Assembly: GCA_009911365.1 (NCBI GenBank) | Contig: QXXF01000006.1 | Coordinates: 1-64,000 of the forward strand | Direction of reading: 5' to 3' | DNA from: Clostridiales bacterium | GTDB lineage: Bacteria; Bacillota; Clostridia; Peptostreptococcales; Anaerovoracaceae | Length of the DNA: 64,000 nucleotides | In this document: in pieces, positions 45,973-54,928 of the stretch | Layout of the letters: every line of letters begins with the position of its first letter | Position numbering within the stretch: the stretch's first letter is position 1 | Notes under the pieces: model-generated | Databases searched by the model: none | What the model was told of the DNA's origin: nothing | The model's input: the letters and a program-made list of their open reading frames with translations, nothing else | Program-made: the position numbers and the translations under genes

Positions 45973-47664
45973 CTATTCATTCTTTGGTTCTACCTTCTTT
46001 GAAATCGCAAAGAATACAATGCACAGGATCGCACATACAGCAGTCAGAATATAAAGACCGATCTGGATAGTGCCAACAATGGTGTCAACATTGGTGCTTT
46101 CCAGAATCCCATCAAAATAATCGCCGGATTCCCATGCGTCTTCTGTTCCCCAGCCTTCATACCAAGGCTCGAACACAAGAGCGATCAAGTTCATGACACT
46201 CATGATAAAGAACAGAATCGCCAATCGCCTTGTATCGCCCACCGCCAAGCCAGTCTTCTTGTTGCTTGGGAATCGTACCGGATCTTTCTTCGTCAGTCCG
46301 CCGTATCTCTTTCTCCAGATAAAATAGAGGATCGGACCTGTGATCATGCCTGTCATACCGCCTAGATAATAATCAGAACCATTAACAAAGTTAGCAAACA
46401 CAGCAACGCACATTGGCACAACGCAGATCACAGTCAAGAATCCCATACCACCCGGGATCTTGAAAACATATTCTTCCTTTGGGATCCGCTTTCTCAGGAT
46501 CAATGCCGAAATGTATACCAACACATAAGATGCCATCAGCAGAGCTACGTCCAACACAATGATGAATCCAAACGGGAACATACAGAAAATCAAGTTAAAG
46601 ATCCCAACAGACAGTACTGAGATATATGGCACACCGTATTTTTTGTCGCATTTGACCAGCACTGGCGGTGCCAGGTTGTCATCAGCCAGGGAGAAGAACC
46701 CTCTGGAACCAGACGCTATGTAAGTGTTGTAAATGGAGCATTGCGCCAGAATCGCCACGATAACAAAGACCACTCCCATAGCAGGACCCCAGAAATGGGC
46801 AGCAACATCTGCGTAACCAACCGCATCGCCTTCTGTTCCCCAGTTCTCCCAGTTACCCAGAGAACCTAAACCCGCAATGGTCGGCAGGATATAAACCGCC
46901 ATGATCAACGGAACCGTGATCAGAGTTCCCTTTGGAATGACCTGTGGATTCGCCACTTCTCCTGCGATGGTAGACATGGACTCATAACCGGAGTACATCC
47001 ACATTCCGATGGAAATACCGCCTGCAATGTAGAAGAACCAATCGCTGATGCCTTCCGCAGGTTCGGCCGTCATTTGGAAAGAAATGGTGCTTGCGGTTTC
47101 TGCGTCACCACCCCAATTGATAAAGCCACATATAGCAACCATACCAAATGCTACCATTACCAAAATCGACAAAATCGTACTTGCGATACCTACATCCTTT
47201 ACTCCCCTGATATTGATCGCTGTGAAAATGAAAATCATCCCGAATTTCAGAGCGAATTCGGCCCCCCAGGACATATCCCACATGGAAGCGGCGTATCCGC
47301 CCGCCAAGATAACATAAGATGTGTTATCAATATAGATGGAGATAGTCCTCCACCAGCCTGCCTGGAAGCCCCAGAACTCTCCCAAGGCTTCCTGGACCCA
47401 TTTGTAATAACCGCCCTCCTGAGGCCTTACGGAACCAAGCTCAGAAGCCACCAGTCCGAATGGAAGTCCCCATACAAAAGGCAGTACGCATAGCATTACG
47501 ATCGTCAATCCCGGTCCGCATTCTGGAATCATTTCTTCGATTCCATAGCACCCAGCGGCAACGAGACAGAAAATCATGAACACAACAGTAGAAACTTTGA
47601 TATCATGTTTTTTTAGCCCATGTTCGCCCACATCGGCTACCGCAGCATTTTTCTGCTCACTCAT
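45973..47664 (-). CDS. APC-family amino-acid permease
   Basis: 563 residues with about 12-13 membrane helices. The first helices (VFMIFCLVAAGCYGIEEMIPECGPGLTI) and the Gly-rich break are typical of the APC superfamily. A stretch near residues 75-90 (ELGSVRPQEGGYYKWVQEALG) matches amino-acid or amino-acid/amine permeases. The C-terminus has an extra helix pair beyond the usual twelve. The substrate cannot be told. Monocistronic, with its own terminator. Confidence 0.85.
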   Translation of the reverse strand: MSEQKNAAVADVGEHGLKKHDIKVSTVVFMIFCLVAAGCYGIEEMIPECGPGLTIVMLCVLPFVWGLPFGLVASELGSVRPQEGGYYKWVQEALGEFWGFQAGWWRTISIYIDNTSYVILAGGYAASMWDMSWGAEFALKFGMIFIFTAINIRGVKDVGIASTILSILVMVAFGMVAICGFINWGGDAETASTISFQMTAEPAEGISDWFFYIAGGISIGMWMYSGYESMSTIAGEVANPQVIPKGTLITVPLIMAVYILPTIAGLGSLGNWENWGTEGDAVGYADVAAHFWGPAMGVVFVIVAILAQCSIYNTYIASGSRGFFSLADDNLAPPVLVKCDKKYGVPYISVLSVGIFNLIFCMFPFGFIIVLDVALLMASYVLVYISALILRKRIPKEEYVFKIPGGMGFLTVICVVPMCVAVFANFVNGSDYYLGGMTGMITGPILYFIWRKRYGGLTKKDPVRFPSNKKTGLAVGDTRRLAILFFIMSVMNLIALVFEPWYEGWGTEDAWESGDYFDGILESTNVDTIVGTIQIGLYILTAVCAILCIVFFAISKKVEPKNE

Positions 47665-47898
47665 GTTTTTACCTCCTTATCAATGTTGAATAGATAGAAT
47701 ATTAGTGCAACTTTGATTATACACTGTTTTGGCAAATTATCAATCTATTTAGACAAATAAAGAAAGATCAGCAAAACCGTTCTATTTTTTGCTTAAATTA
47801 GTTCATTTTTCAGCAAACCCTCTCATGAAAACAGTTAACATATTCTTCGAGCCCGCAAACGGTAACCTGTTATGATTGTTCCTTATATAGAATAGAAA

Positions 47899-47946
47899 GA
47901 AAGGGCACGTCGTACCAGAATCACTCTGATACGACAGCCCTTTTTC
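47899..47946 (-). terminator. terminator after the second APC permease
   Basis: A long, slightly imperfect stem built from aaagggc and gtcgtaccaga on one side and tctgatacgac and gcccttt on the other, with T-rich flank on the minus strand, 75 nt after the permease stop. Confidence 0.75.
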
Positions 47947-48020
47947 ACAGTTTATTACTCAATGGTCTTGTGACGAATGATCTTTATCACTCAACCCTGT
48001 CATCCACATCAAAGAGTCAT

Positions 48021-49526
48021 TTAGTTCTTCGGTGGGAACAGCTCATCAAACGGAGTTTCGTTAGTAGATGCGATTTCTGACTGATCTCTCAGTTTGCCCG
48101 CTTTCTTCGCAATCTGATAACCGATCATTGGCAGGAAGATGGCTCCGCAAGCAACAGCGAAGATGAATGGATCTTCAAATACCAGCATAATCAGGCAGAT
48201 GATCTGCGCCACTACAGCAAACGCTGGAATCCAACTCTGGCCTTTTGAAACTCTTGCTTTCAAGCAAGTTTCCGGATCATAGCCAGTCTTTCTCAGACGT
48301 CTTCTCATGGACATCTGAGACAAGATGATGCCTACCCATGCCAAAGTGCCCGTGAATCCAGACAGGGACAACAAGCTAGTATACAAGCTGGTCATGAACC
48401 CCGCAACTTCAGAAATAAGACCGAGAACAAGAACAACCCACATGAACAACAGTGTCCAAAGAACGGAGGTTCTTGGGTTGCCGCTCTTGGTGACTTTGCT
48501 GAGGAACTTCGGTGCCAATCCTTCGATGGAAAGACCGAACATACATCTTACTGTGCCATAGAATCCAGTGTTTGCGCAGCTAAAGGCAGCGACCAGCACG
48601 ACTGCTGAGAATACGAATCCGAGAGGTCCAAGGCCGTAATAGCGCATAATATCAGAGAATACCGGATTGTCATCGCTTGCCATCTGATAAGGGTAAACTA
48701 AAATTACCAGGATCAAAGGCAGGATGTACAACAATGCGATACGATATGTAACGCTCTTACAGGCTTTTGGAACGGATTCTTCCGGATTCTGGGATTCAGC
48801 AGCAGCCAGACCTACGATTTCCGTACCCTGGAAAGTTACCAGCACAACTGTCATGTTGACTAGAACCGCCATGATCCCCAGAGGGAATACCTTTTCGCCA
48901 AAGGACATGGTTCCTTCAAAATTCACATGCCCCGCCAGGAATCCAGTGTAAGTATCGCTCTGACCCCATAGACCTACCCAAATACCGAAGGCCGCGATAA
49001 TAAAGATGATAATTACGATTACCTTTGTGATAGCAAGTCCTGATTCGATCTTCGCAAAGATGTCCACTGAGCAAAGATTGATGAGGGTAATGGCTGCCAT
49101 CGCACCGATGGCGATAGCGATATAGGTAACGGAGCTGTCCGTTCCCATCAATCCAGTCAATACCGTAGATACGGCAATGGCCTCGGATGGTACGTAACAT
49201 ACCCAGTTGAACCAGAACGCCCAACCGAACCCAGTGGATATGGTCGGAGTCAGGAATTCGCTGGTATACGCGACAAAGGACCCTGTTCTTGGAACATTAA
49301 CCAATAATTCCGAATACGCGATCATCGTACCATAAACGATGACACCAGTTACAAGAAAAGCGATCAGCACTCCAGGTCCCATGCTGGAAATGCAGGAACC
49401 CATTCCCAAGAAGTAACAGGAACCGATTACGCCGCCCAGTCCGATGAATGCGACCTGCCAACCTTGAATACCTCGTTTTAGCTCATTCTTTTCTTCGGAA
49501 GCTACAACTTTTTTTTCTTCTGACAT
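48021..49526 (-). CDS. APC-family amino-acid permease (AAT-like)
   Basis: 501 residues, 12 predicted membrane helices after a charged N-terminus. It begins LKRGIQGWQVAFIGLGGVIGSCYFLG, the AAT-type first helix, and includes TGFGWAFWFNWVCYVPSEA and ESQNPEESVPKACKSVTYRI as in LysP/GabP relatives. Probably imports a proton-coupled amino acid. Unrelated in detail to the neighbouring permease. Ends before a strong terminator. Confidence 0.85.
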   Translation of the reverse strand: MSEEKKVVASEEKNELKRGIQGWQVAFIGLGGVIGSCYFLGMGSCISSMGPGVLIAFLVTGVIVYGTMIAYSELLVNVPRTGSFVAYTSEFLTPTISTGFGWAFWFNWVCYVPSEAIAVSTVLTGLMGTDSSVTYIAIAIGAMAAITLINLCSVDIFAKIESGLAITKVIVIIIFIIAAFGIWVGLWGQSDTYTGFLAGHVNFEGTMSFGEKVFPLGIMAVLVNMTVVLVTFQGTEIVGLAAAESQNPEESVPKACKSVTYRIALLYILPLILVILVYPYQMASDDNPVFSDIMRYYGLGPLGFVFSAVVLVAAFSCANTGFYGTVRCMFGLSIEGLAPKFLSKVTKSGNPRTSVLWTLLFMWVVLVLGLISEVAGFMTSLYTSLLSLSGFTGTLAWVGIILSQMSMRRRLRKTGYDPETCLKARVSKGQSWIPAFAVVAQIICLIMLVFEDPFIFAVACGAIFLPMIGYQIAKKAGKLRDQSEIASTNETPFDELFPPKN

Positions 49527-49630
49527 GTTCTCCTCCTTCTCACATATAAAAAAATATGATTAGATTTGCCCGATTCATCCTCATGGCTTCTTTAAAACCC
49601 AGAGAATAAATCTGAAAATTCGACTTATTT

Positions 49631-49659
49631 ATTTTCGCATACTGTATTCAGGTTGTCAA
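49631..49659 (-). promoter_or_regulatory. putative promoter of the AAT-like permease
   Basis: TTGACA (49654-49659) with GAAAAT (49631-49636) 17 bp away on the minus strand, about 100 nt before the permease. The -10 element is weak. The rest of 49527-49739 is A/T-rich without a gene. Confidence 0.45.
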
Positions 49660-49739
49660 TAGTTTTGAGAAATTTCTCATTTATAATATTTATAATTCTT
49701 GTATGTGAGATTTTTCGGTCTGAATGTTCAGATTATAAC

Positions 49740-50009
49740 TTAAAAATTGAAATATAGTAGGAGAAGAACAACTCCAGGTATGCCAAGAACCCCTGTAATA
49801 GCGGCGGTCAAAAGGTTGAGGGGCAGAAAAATCCCCCAATGGCCGCCTATTAGATTGAATGCCAAGATAAAAATACCGCCGATCACGCTGCTAAGGATCA
49901 GCCGTCCTACCCATTTCAAGGGCACGATCAAAAATTTTCCTAATAGGTATATGAAAAAAAGACCTGCTGCGTAGGCCAAAAAGATCCCTGCCTCCAATGT
50001 AAAGCTCAT
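49740..50009 (-). CDS. bofA: BofA-like pro-sigma-K processing inhibitor
   Basis: 89 residues from the ATG at 50009, after GAAAGGGG. Two to three hydrophobic helices with the BofA core GKFLIVPLKWVGRLILSSVIGGIFILAFNLIGG and the ending LNLLTAAITGVLGIPGVVLLLLY. In spore formers BofA holds the SpoIVFB protease inactive in the forespore membrane. Located after recR, the usual place in Bacillota. Confidence 0.88.
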   Translation of the reverse strand: MSFTLEAGIFLAYAAGLFFIYLLGKFLIVPLKWVGRLILSSVIGGIFILAFNLIGGHWGIFLPLNLLTAAITGVLGIPGVVLLLLYFNF

Positions 50010-50063
50010 GACGCTTCCCCTTTCTATTTCACGACTCTTCAAGACAAATTATGCCTTGCGCAT

Positions 50064-50096
50064 GAAAAAAAGACCTGCTTTCAAGAAAACAGATCT
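50064..50096 (-). terminator. terminator after recR
   Basis: AGATCTGTTTTC and the complementary AGACCTGCTTT-type arm form a hairpin followed by seven T on the minus strand. A 17-18-base stretch of this terminator (atgaaaaaaagacctgct) is repeated inside bofA at about 49951. Confidence 0.6.
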
Positions 50097-50215
50097 CTGT
50101 TTTTTCGCAAACGCATCGCTGCCTAATGTCTCTGATCACCCCCCAAACACAAAATCTCCTTGGCTTTTCTATGACCAGCCAGTCTGGGTTTCGGCTGCCT
50201 TTTGCTCCGTGATCG

Positions 50216-50815
50216 TCACAGCTCCCTGCGCCCTTCCACGGCCTTGAGCAGCGTCACTTCATCCGCATACTCCAAATCACCGCCCACCGGTATACCGTGG
50301 GCGATCCTGGAAACTTTGATACCGGAAGGCTTGATCAGCCGTGCGATGTACATGGCTGTCGCTTCTCCTTCAATATTGGGGTTCGTAGCCAAGATCACTT
50401 CCCGCACATCGTTTTGCTGCAACCGGATAATGAGCTGTTTTAAATTGATATCTTCCGGTCCGATCCCTTCCATGGGGGAGATCGCGCCATGAAGCACATG
50501 GTATAGGCCAACGTATTCTTTGATCCGCTCCATGGCTACCACGTCTTTTGGCGTTTCCACCACACAGATCAGGCTGCCGTCCCTAGCGGGGTCCGCACAA
50601 ATGGCACAAGGATCCGCATCTGTCAGATTGCCGCACACAGAGCAGTAAGTCATGCTTTTTTTAGCGTCCGCGATGGCTTCTGACAAAGCCATGGCTTCTT
50701 TTTCTTCCATGGATAAGATATGGAAAGCCAGCCGCTGAGCCGTCTTTCCTCCGATCCCCGGCAGTCTGGAAAGCTCTGTGATCAGCTTTCCCAGTGGTTT
50801 TGCGTAATATTTCAT
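50216..50815 (-). CDS. recR: recombination protein RecR
   Basis: 199 residues, normal length. The helix-hairpin-helix ([20 protein letters not shown]), the zinc finger ([16 protein letters not shown]), and the Toprim domain ([15 protein letters not shown]) are all present. Works with RecF/RecO in gap repair. Start is 5 nt after the ybaB stop. Confidence 0.97.
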   Translation of the reverse strand: MKYYAKPLGKLITELSRLPGIGGKTAQRLAFHILSMEEKEAMALSEAIADAKKSMTYCSVCGNLTDADPCAICADPARDGSLICVVETPKDVVAMERIKEYVGLYHVLHGAISPMEGIGPEDINLKQLIIRLQQNDVREVILATNPNIEGEATAMYIARLIKPSGIKVSRIAHGIPVGGDLEYADEVTLLKAVEGRREL

Positions 50816-50820
50816 CCCCT

Positions 50821-51174
50821 CTACAGCCCTGGGATACCCAGACTTCCTGTCAACTTGCTCATCTCGTTTTGCGAGATCTCTTCCATTTGCCGCAGCGCTT
50901 CATTGGCCGCTACTAAAATCAGATCCTGGAGCATTTCAATATCGTCTGGGTCCACGACCTCTGGTTTGATTTCAAGATTTTTGATTTCTTTCTTTCCACT
51001 CACCGTCACAGTCACCGCACCGCCGCCAGATGTGGCCGTGGTTTCCATCTGATCGATCTCATTTTGCAACTCATCCATCTTTCTCTGCATAGCCTGCATC
51101 TGCTGCATCTGTTTCTGCATGTTTCCCATGCCGCCGGTCTTTGGCTTTTTTCCGGCTCTCATTCCTCGTCCCAT
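50821..51174 (-). CDS. ybaB: YbaB/EbfC nucleoid-associated protein
   Basis: 117 residues: a Met/Gln-rich helical start ([19 protein letters not shown]) and the conserved [22 protein letters not shown] core. Binds DNA as a dimer. Standard dnaX-ybaB-recR order, AAGGAG 6 nt before the ATG. Confidence 0.96.
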   Translation of the reverse strand: MGRGMRAGKKPKTGGMGNMQKQMQQMQAMQRKMDELQNEIDQMETTATSGGGAVTVTVSGKKEIKNLEIKPEVVDPDDIEMLQDLILVAANEALRQMEEISQNEMSKLTGSLGIPGL

Positions 51175-51186
51175 TGCATTCTCCTT

Positions 51187-52791
51187 TTACTCGATTTCTA
51201 TATTCAGGCCCAGCTTTTGCCCAGCCTTTTCCGCGATTTTTTCAACAGTCTCCGGCTTGTGGCACTCTTGGTTCTCCTCCATAAAGCATCGAAGTCCTCT
51301 GCGCTTTCCAGTATGCTTTTCCATCAAGTCTTCCAGTACCTTCCTGTTATTTTCCACATATCCCGCCACCGCGCTGTTGGATGCTGTCAAAGAAAAAGTC
51401 TCATCCGTGATCTCTGTCAGCCTGGTGCCACTGCGGATCAAATTAAAGCTACCCCTAGAGACCTCCGCTTCTTCAAATATCGTGTGCCACAAGCTGTCAT
51501 AGTCAAAGCTTTTTTCCGGCCTAGGATCTGCTGCCATCCTATCCGCTCCCACAGTGCTCAATGTCGGGCTTTGGCTTTCTGTCGGCATTGGTGACAGCAC
51601 TTGGCTGCCGCTCTCCCGCGACATGTCCTGGAGATCTTCTCCAGCGGAACCCGCGGCGCTCGCTGGACGCTGACGCACAGGCGGCCTTGCCAGCGCTTTG
51701 GCAGGTTCGATCAAATCCGTAGCCATTTTCACGACACATAGTTCTAGCAGGATCCTTGGCTGCGTGGACCATTTGGCTTCGGACATGGTTCTGGAAAGCT
51801 CGATGATGCCATTATTGATATCCGCAAGATCCAGACTGTCGCTCTGGCGGCGGATCCGCTCTACGTTTTCAGGCGACAGGTTCAACATATCCTCCGGTCT
51901 TTTTATAAATTTGGTGATCAAAAGGTTCCGGTAATGGGATACCCAATCTTTCATGAACTGGCGTGTGTCTTTTCCATCAGACAGAACCCGCTCTAGTAGC
52001 AACAGGGCTTCCGCTGGCTGCTGAAGGGCGATTTTATCGGTCAATTCGATAAAGACTTCTTCCCCGGCCGTACCTAAAAACTCCAGCACGTCCGCCCGTT
52101 CCACCGTGTGTTGCCCTCCGGAAATGCACTGATCTAAAATGCTCAATCCATCCCTTACAGAACCATCCGCGTTGGCGGCAATCAGCCGCAGCGCGCTTTG
52201 GGAAACTTGGATCCCTTTTTGCTGGCAGATATGATCCATCCCTTTTGTCAAAGTCTCTTCCGGCACCCGCTTGAAGTCCAGACGCATACATCTGGACAAA
52301 ATAGTGGCCGGAAGCTTTTGAGGCTCCGTGGTGGCTAGTATGAACATGACGTTCTCCGGCGGCTCTTCCAAAGTCTTGAGCAAAGCGTTGAACGCGCCTG
52401 TGGACAGCATATGTACTTCGTCTACGATATACACTTTCTTGCTTCCTACCGCAGGCGGATATTTGACGCTTTCCCGCAATTCCCGAATATTTTCCACACC
52501 ATTGTTGGACGCCGCATCGATCTCGATCACATCCATGAATGTTCCATCCTTGATCGCTTTGCAATTGGCGCAGGTGCCGCAAGGCCTTCCTTCCTCGGAA
52601 AGACAGTTGACACCCTTTGCCAAGATCCTAGCCGTAGTGGTTTTTCCCGTGCCCCTAGTGCCACAAAACAGATAAGCATGGCTTACGGAATCTGTAGCCA
52701 GCTGGTTTTTCAAAATTTTTATGATGTGTTCTTGTCCCAGTATCTCGTCAAAGATCTCCGGCCGATAGGCCCTGTATAAAGCCGTGTACAT
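51187..52791 (-). CDS. dnaX: DNA polymerase III gamma/tau subunit
   Basis: 534 residues from the ATG at 52791 (MYTALYRAYRPEIFDEILGQ), 6 nt after GAGG. Walker A FCGTRGTGKTTTARILAKGV, the zinc module CGTCANCKAI, Walker B VYIVDEVHMLS and sensor regions are intact. Clamp-loader ATPase. The C-terminal 150 residues form a variable tau-like region. SRP RNA lies just upstream. Confidence 0.96.
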   Translation of the reverse strand: MYTALYRAYRPEIFDEILGQEHIIKILKNQLATDSVSHAYLFCGTRGTGKTTTARILAKGVNCLSEEGRPCGTCANCKAIKDGTFMDVIEIDAASNNGVENIRELRESVKYPPAVGSKKVYIVDEVHMLSTGAFNALLKTLEEPPENVMFILATTEPQKLPATILSRCMRLDFKRVPEETLTKGMDHICQQKGIQVSQSALRLIAANADGSVRDGLSILDQCISGGQHTVERADVLEFLGTAGEEVFIELTDKIALQQPAEALLLLERVLSDGKDTRQFMKDWVSHYRNLLITKFIKRPEDMLNLSPENVERIRRQSDSLDLADINNGIIELSRTMSEAKWSTQPRILLELCVVKMATDLIEPAKALARPPVRQRPASAAGSAGEDLQDMSRESGSQVLSPMPTESQSPTLSTVGADRMAADPRPEKSFDYDSLWHTIFEEAEVSRGSFNLIRSGTRLTEITDETFSLTASNSAVAGYVENNRKVLEDLMEKHTGKRRGLRCFMEENQECHKPETVEKIAEKAGQKLGLNIEIE

Positions 52792-52865
52792 ATCTGTCCT
52801 CACTTGCTCGTTCAAAAAACAAATTGCCCTTTGAAAGCTCCGCCAGGCTCTGGCAAAGGCTAATC

Positions 52866-52958
52866 TGCGGCACATAAGAGCTTCCGCTTATTGCTGCTTC
52901 CTTCCGGACCTGACAAGGTTCACGGAGTCTTATTGCGCAGGACCCAGACCATACCGGA
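52866..52958 (-). ncRNA. ffs: signal recognition particle RNA, small bacterial type
   Basis: On the minus strand the invariant apical region is clear: CCTTGTCAGGTCCGGAAGG followed by AAGCAGCAATAAG, with the paired flanks GGTCTG and CAGATTAGCC. The 4.5S-like RNA scaffolds Ffh for membrane-protein targeting. Being upstream of dnaX is its common location in Bacillota. Ends are estimated to within about 10 nt. Confidence 0.93.
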
Positions 52959-53049
52959 CGGAGCGTTCAAAAGGCAATTCCATATTTTTTTATTATGTAG
53001 GCAATATTACTTGCGGCATTGCCGGAATATCGACAAAAATCCGCTGCTG

Positions 53050-53077
53050 AAAAAAATCGGCAAAGCCGACTTTTTTC
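53050..53077. terminator. terminator after the PepSY protein gene
   Basis: aaaaaaatcggc/gccgactttttt with a 3-nt loop, A/T tracts on both sides, 95 nt after the stop. Works in both directions. Confidence 0.75.
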
Positions 53078-53171
53078 ATTATATGCGTTTTTTTCCCTCT
53101 CGTCAAGTACCCAGATTAGAAAGTTTCCAGGCAAGGCCCCATACGGGGCACTCCGCCTTTCTATTCCGCGA

Positions 53172-53816
53172 TCAATCGTAGTCGTAATAATCATCATAAT
53201 CGCGGTCATAACGATCATCGTCATAATCCCTATCCCGCTTTAAAATCCTTCCGGACATGGATATCTCATATTCATACTCGTGGGTTCTGGTCCGAAATTC
53301 CACTTCGTAAACCGTGACCCCGTCATCTCTGTCTTTTTTCGCATACAGGTTGTAAACCTGGGATTTCGATACGCCATAGCGCTTTGCCGCGTCGTTCAAA
53401 GCAATGGATTTGGCCTTGCTGGCGCTGATGTTCTTTGTTTTGGAAGCCTTTTTGATTTTAACGGTTCCTTTTACTTTTCCAAATTTGGAAGTGTATTCAG
53501 CCCGTACGCCGCTGATTGTAAATTTGTAAGTTTTCCCGGATTTATACTTTCTGATTTTAAATTTAATTTCATCATCATCCAAATCATAGATAGAAGCCTT
53601 GTATTTTTTTCCAGATGTGTCCTTGACAGTCACCTTGACATTACGATACTCCGCATCATTCCAAAAGTCCACTTCCACTTTTCCACTTCCCAAATATTTG
53701 ACCTTTTCCTTTGCCGGAGCAGAAGCGAACACAGGTGACGCTGCCAGTCCCAGCACCATTAGGAACGCCATCAAGCAGGCAACCGGCACCCTCCATAAAG
53801 TCATTTTCTTTTCCAT
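53172..53816 (-). CDS. secreted PepSY-like domain protein with Asp/Tyr tail
   Basis: 214 residues from the ATG at 53816, 6 nt after AAGGAGG. A signal peptide (KKMTLWRVPVACLMAFLMVL, cleavage near ASPVFASA) is followed by a Lys-rich beta domain. A PepSY-like segment (ASKAKSIALNDAAKRYG ... VTVYEVEFRTRTHEYEYEIS) comes next, and then a tail DRDYDDDRYDRDYDDYYDYD. PepSY domains can inhibit proteases; the acidic tail could bind metal or the wall. Own unit with terminator. Confidence 0.8.
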   Translation of the reverse strand: MEKKMTLWRVPVACLMAFLMVLGLAASPVFASAPAKEKVKYLGSGKVEVDFWNDAEYRNVKVTVKDTSGKKYKASIYDLDDDEIKFKIRKYKSGKTYKFTISGVRAEYTSKFGKVKGTVKIKKASKTKNISASKAKSIALNDAAKRYGVSKSQVYNLYAKKDRDDGVTVYEVEFRTRTHEYEYEISMSGRILKRDRDYDDDRYDRDYDDYYDYD

Positions 53817-53923
53817 AAACAGCCTCCTTCTTGTTTTTTGTTCTATTTCTGATGTTCCCATATTAATCGCGCAAGATTAAAGCAAAATTAAAAAAGGCAG
53901 AAATGTCGGAAACGTGTCTCCAT

Positions 53924-54928
53924 CTACAGGTCATTTCCCACTACCTTGTAAAGCTCATCGCTGGCAGGTGGGGCGATTTCGATCAGTTCTCCGTCCACGT
54001 TCATGCAGATGCCTTTGTCCGCTTCTTTGATCACGCCTATGTAGGATGCTTCTATCCCCGCTTCCTCCATGGTCCTGGCCATAAGTTCTTTTTTCTCGGG
54101 TGCTACCATGATCACCATGCAGCCACTGGAAATGAGCCGCAGATAGTCGATGTCAAAGTAGTCGCAGATCTTCCGCGTCACTGGTTTTACCGGCACTTGA
54201 TCCAGCCAGACCTCTGCTCCAGTTCCCGCGATCTGACACATTTCCCAGACCGCTCCTAAAACGCCGCCTTCTGTCACGTCGTGCATGCCATGAGTGCCGA
54301 TCTTCCCCGCGGCTACGCCTTCTGTCACCACGCTGACATGGTTCAGCAGTTCCTTGGCCTCCTGGATCTCTTCTTTGGTAAGCACGTTTTCCAGCTGCTG
54401 TTCAAAGTCACAGGCAATGATCCCTGATCCCTCCAGTCCCGCGGATTTGGTGATCATGATGTAATCGCCAGGTTTCATGTTTTCCGTGTTTTGGGAAGCC
54501 CATTTTTCCCCTCTGCCAATGGCCGTGGAAACAATGACCGGTTTCGTGACCGCAGGGGTGATTTCCGTGTGACCGCCGATGATTTCTACTCCCAGTGCTT
54601 CCGAAGCTTCTCCTGCCTGGCGCATCATTTCTTCGATCTGCTCCTCCGTGGTTCCTTCTGGCAGCATGACCGCCAGCATGATGCCCAAAGGCTGAACACC
54701 GTTTGAAGCAATGTCGTTGCAAGAAATATGAATGGAAAGCCTGCCGATGTCGCTGATGGCCGCTGTGATAGGATCTGTTGACATAATGCATTCATAAGAA
54801 CCAAAATCCACTACAGCGCAATCTTCTCCGATCCCCGGTCTCGTAATGACTTCCGGCCGTTTGAACGTGATGTTGTTGAATACGATTTTTTCCAGCAATT
54901 CGCTATCCAGTTTTCCAGTTTTAAGCAT
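53924..54928 (-). CDS. AIR-synthase-family protein (HypE/ThiL-like), substrate unknown
   Basis: 334 residues; the ATG at 54928 has GGAG 9 nt upstream, better placed than one three codons earlier. ATP-binding features include RPGIGEDCAVVDFG, MSTDPITAA and IGGHTEITPAV; GMHDVTEGGVLGAVWEM follows. It resembles HypE but lacks the C-terminal Pro-Arg-Ile-Cys needed for cyanide-ligand synthesis (it ends VVGNDL), so it should not be called HypE. Overlaps the ligA stop by 8 nt. Confidence 0.75.
   Translation of the reverse strand: MLKTGKLDSELLEKIVFNNITFKRPEVITRPGIGEDCAVVDFGSYECIMSTDPITAAISDIGRLSIHISCNDIASNGVQPLGIMLAVMLPEGTTEEQIEEMMRQAGEASEALGVEIIGGHTEITPAVTKPVIVSTAIGRGEKWASQNTENMKPGDYIMITKSAGLEGSGIIACDFEQQLENVLTKEEIQEAKELLNHVSVVTEGVAAGKIGTHGMHDVTEGGVLGAVWEMCQIAGTGAEVWLDQVPVKPVTRKICDYFDIDYLRLISSGCMVIMVAPEKKELMARTMEEAGIEASYIGVIKEADKGICMNVDGELIEIAPPASDELYKVVGNDL

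Noticed and set aside
49951-50081. An 18-base repeat (atgaaaaaaagacctgct) in bofA and in the recR terminator
   Set aside because: It is low-complexity A-rich sequence in two unrelated contexts, most likely chance.
53924-54928. Calling the AIR-synthase protein HypE
   Set aside because: It lacks the required C-terminal cysteine and lies away from the hydrogenase genes.
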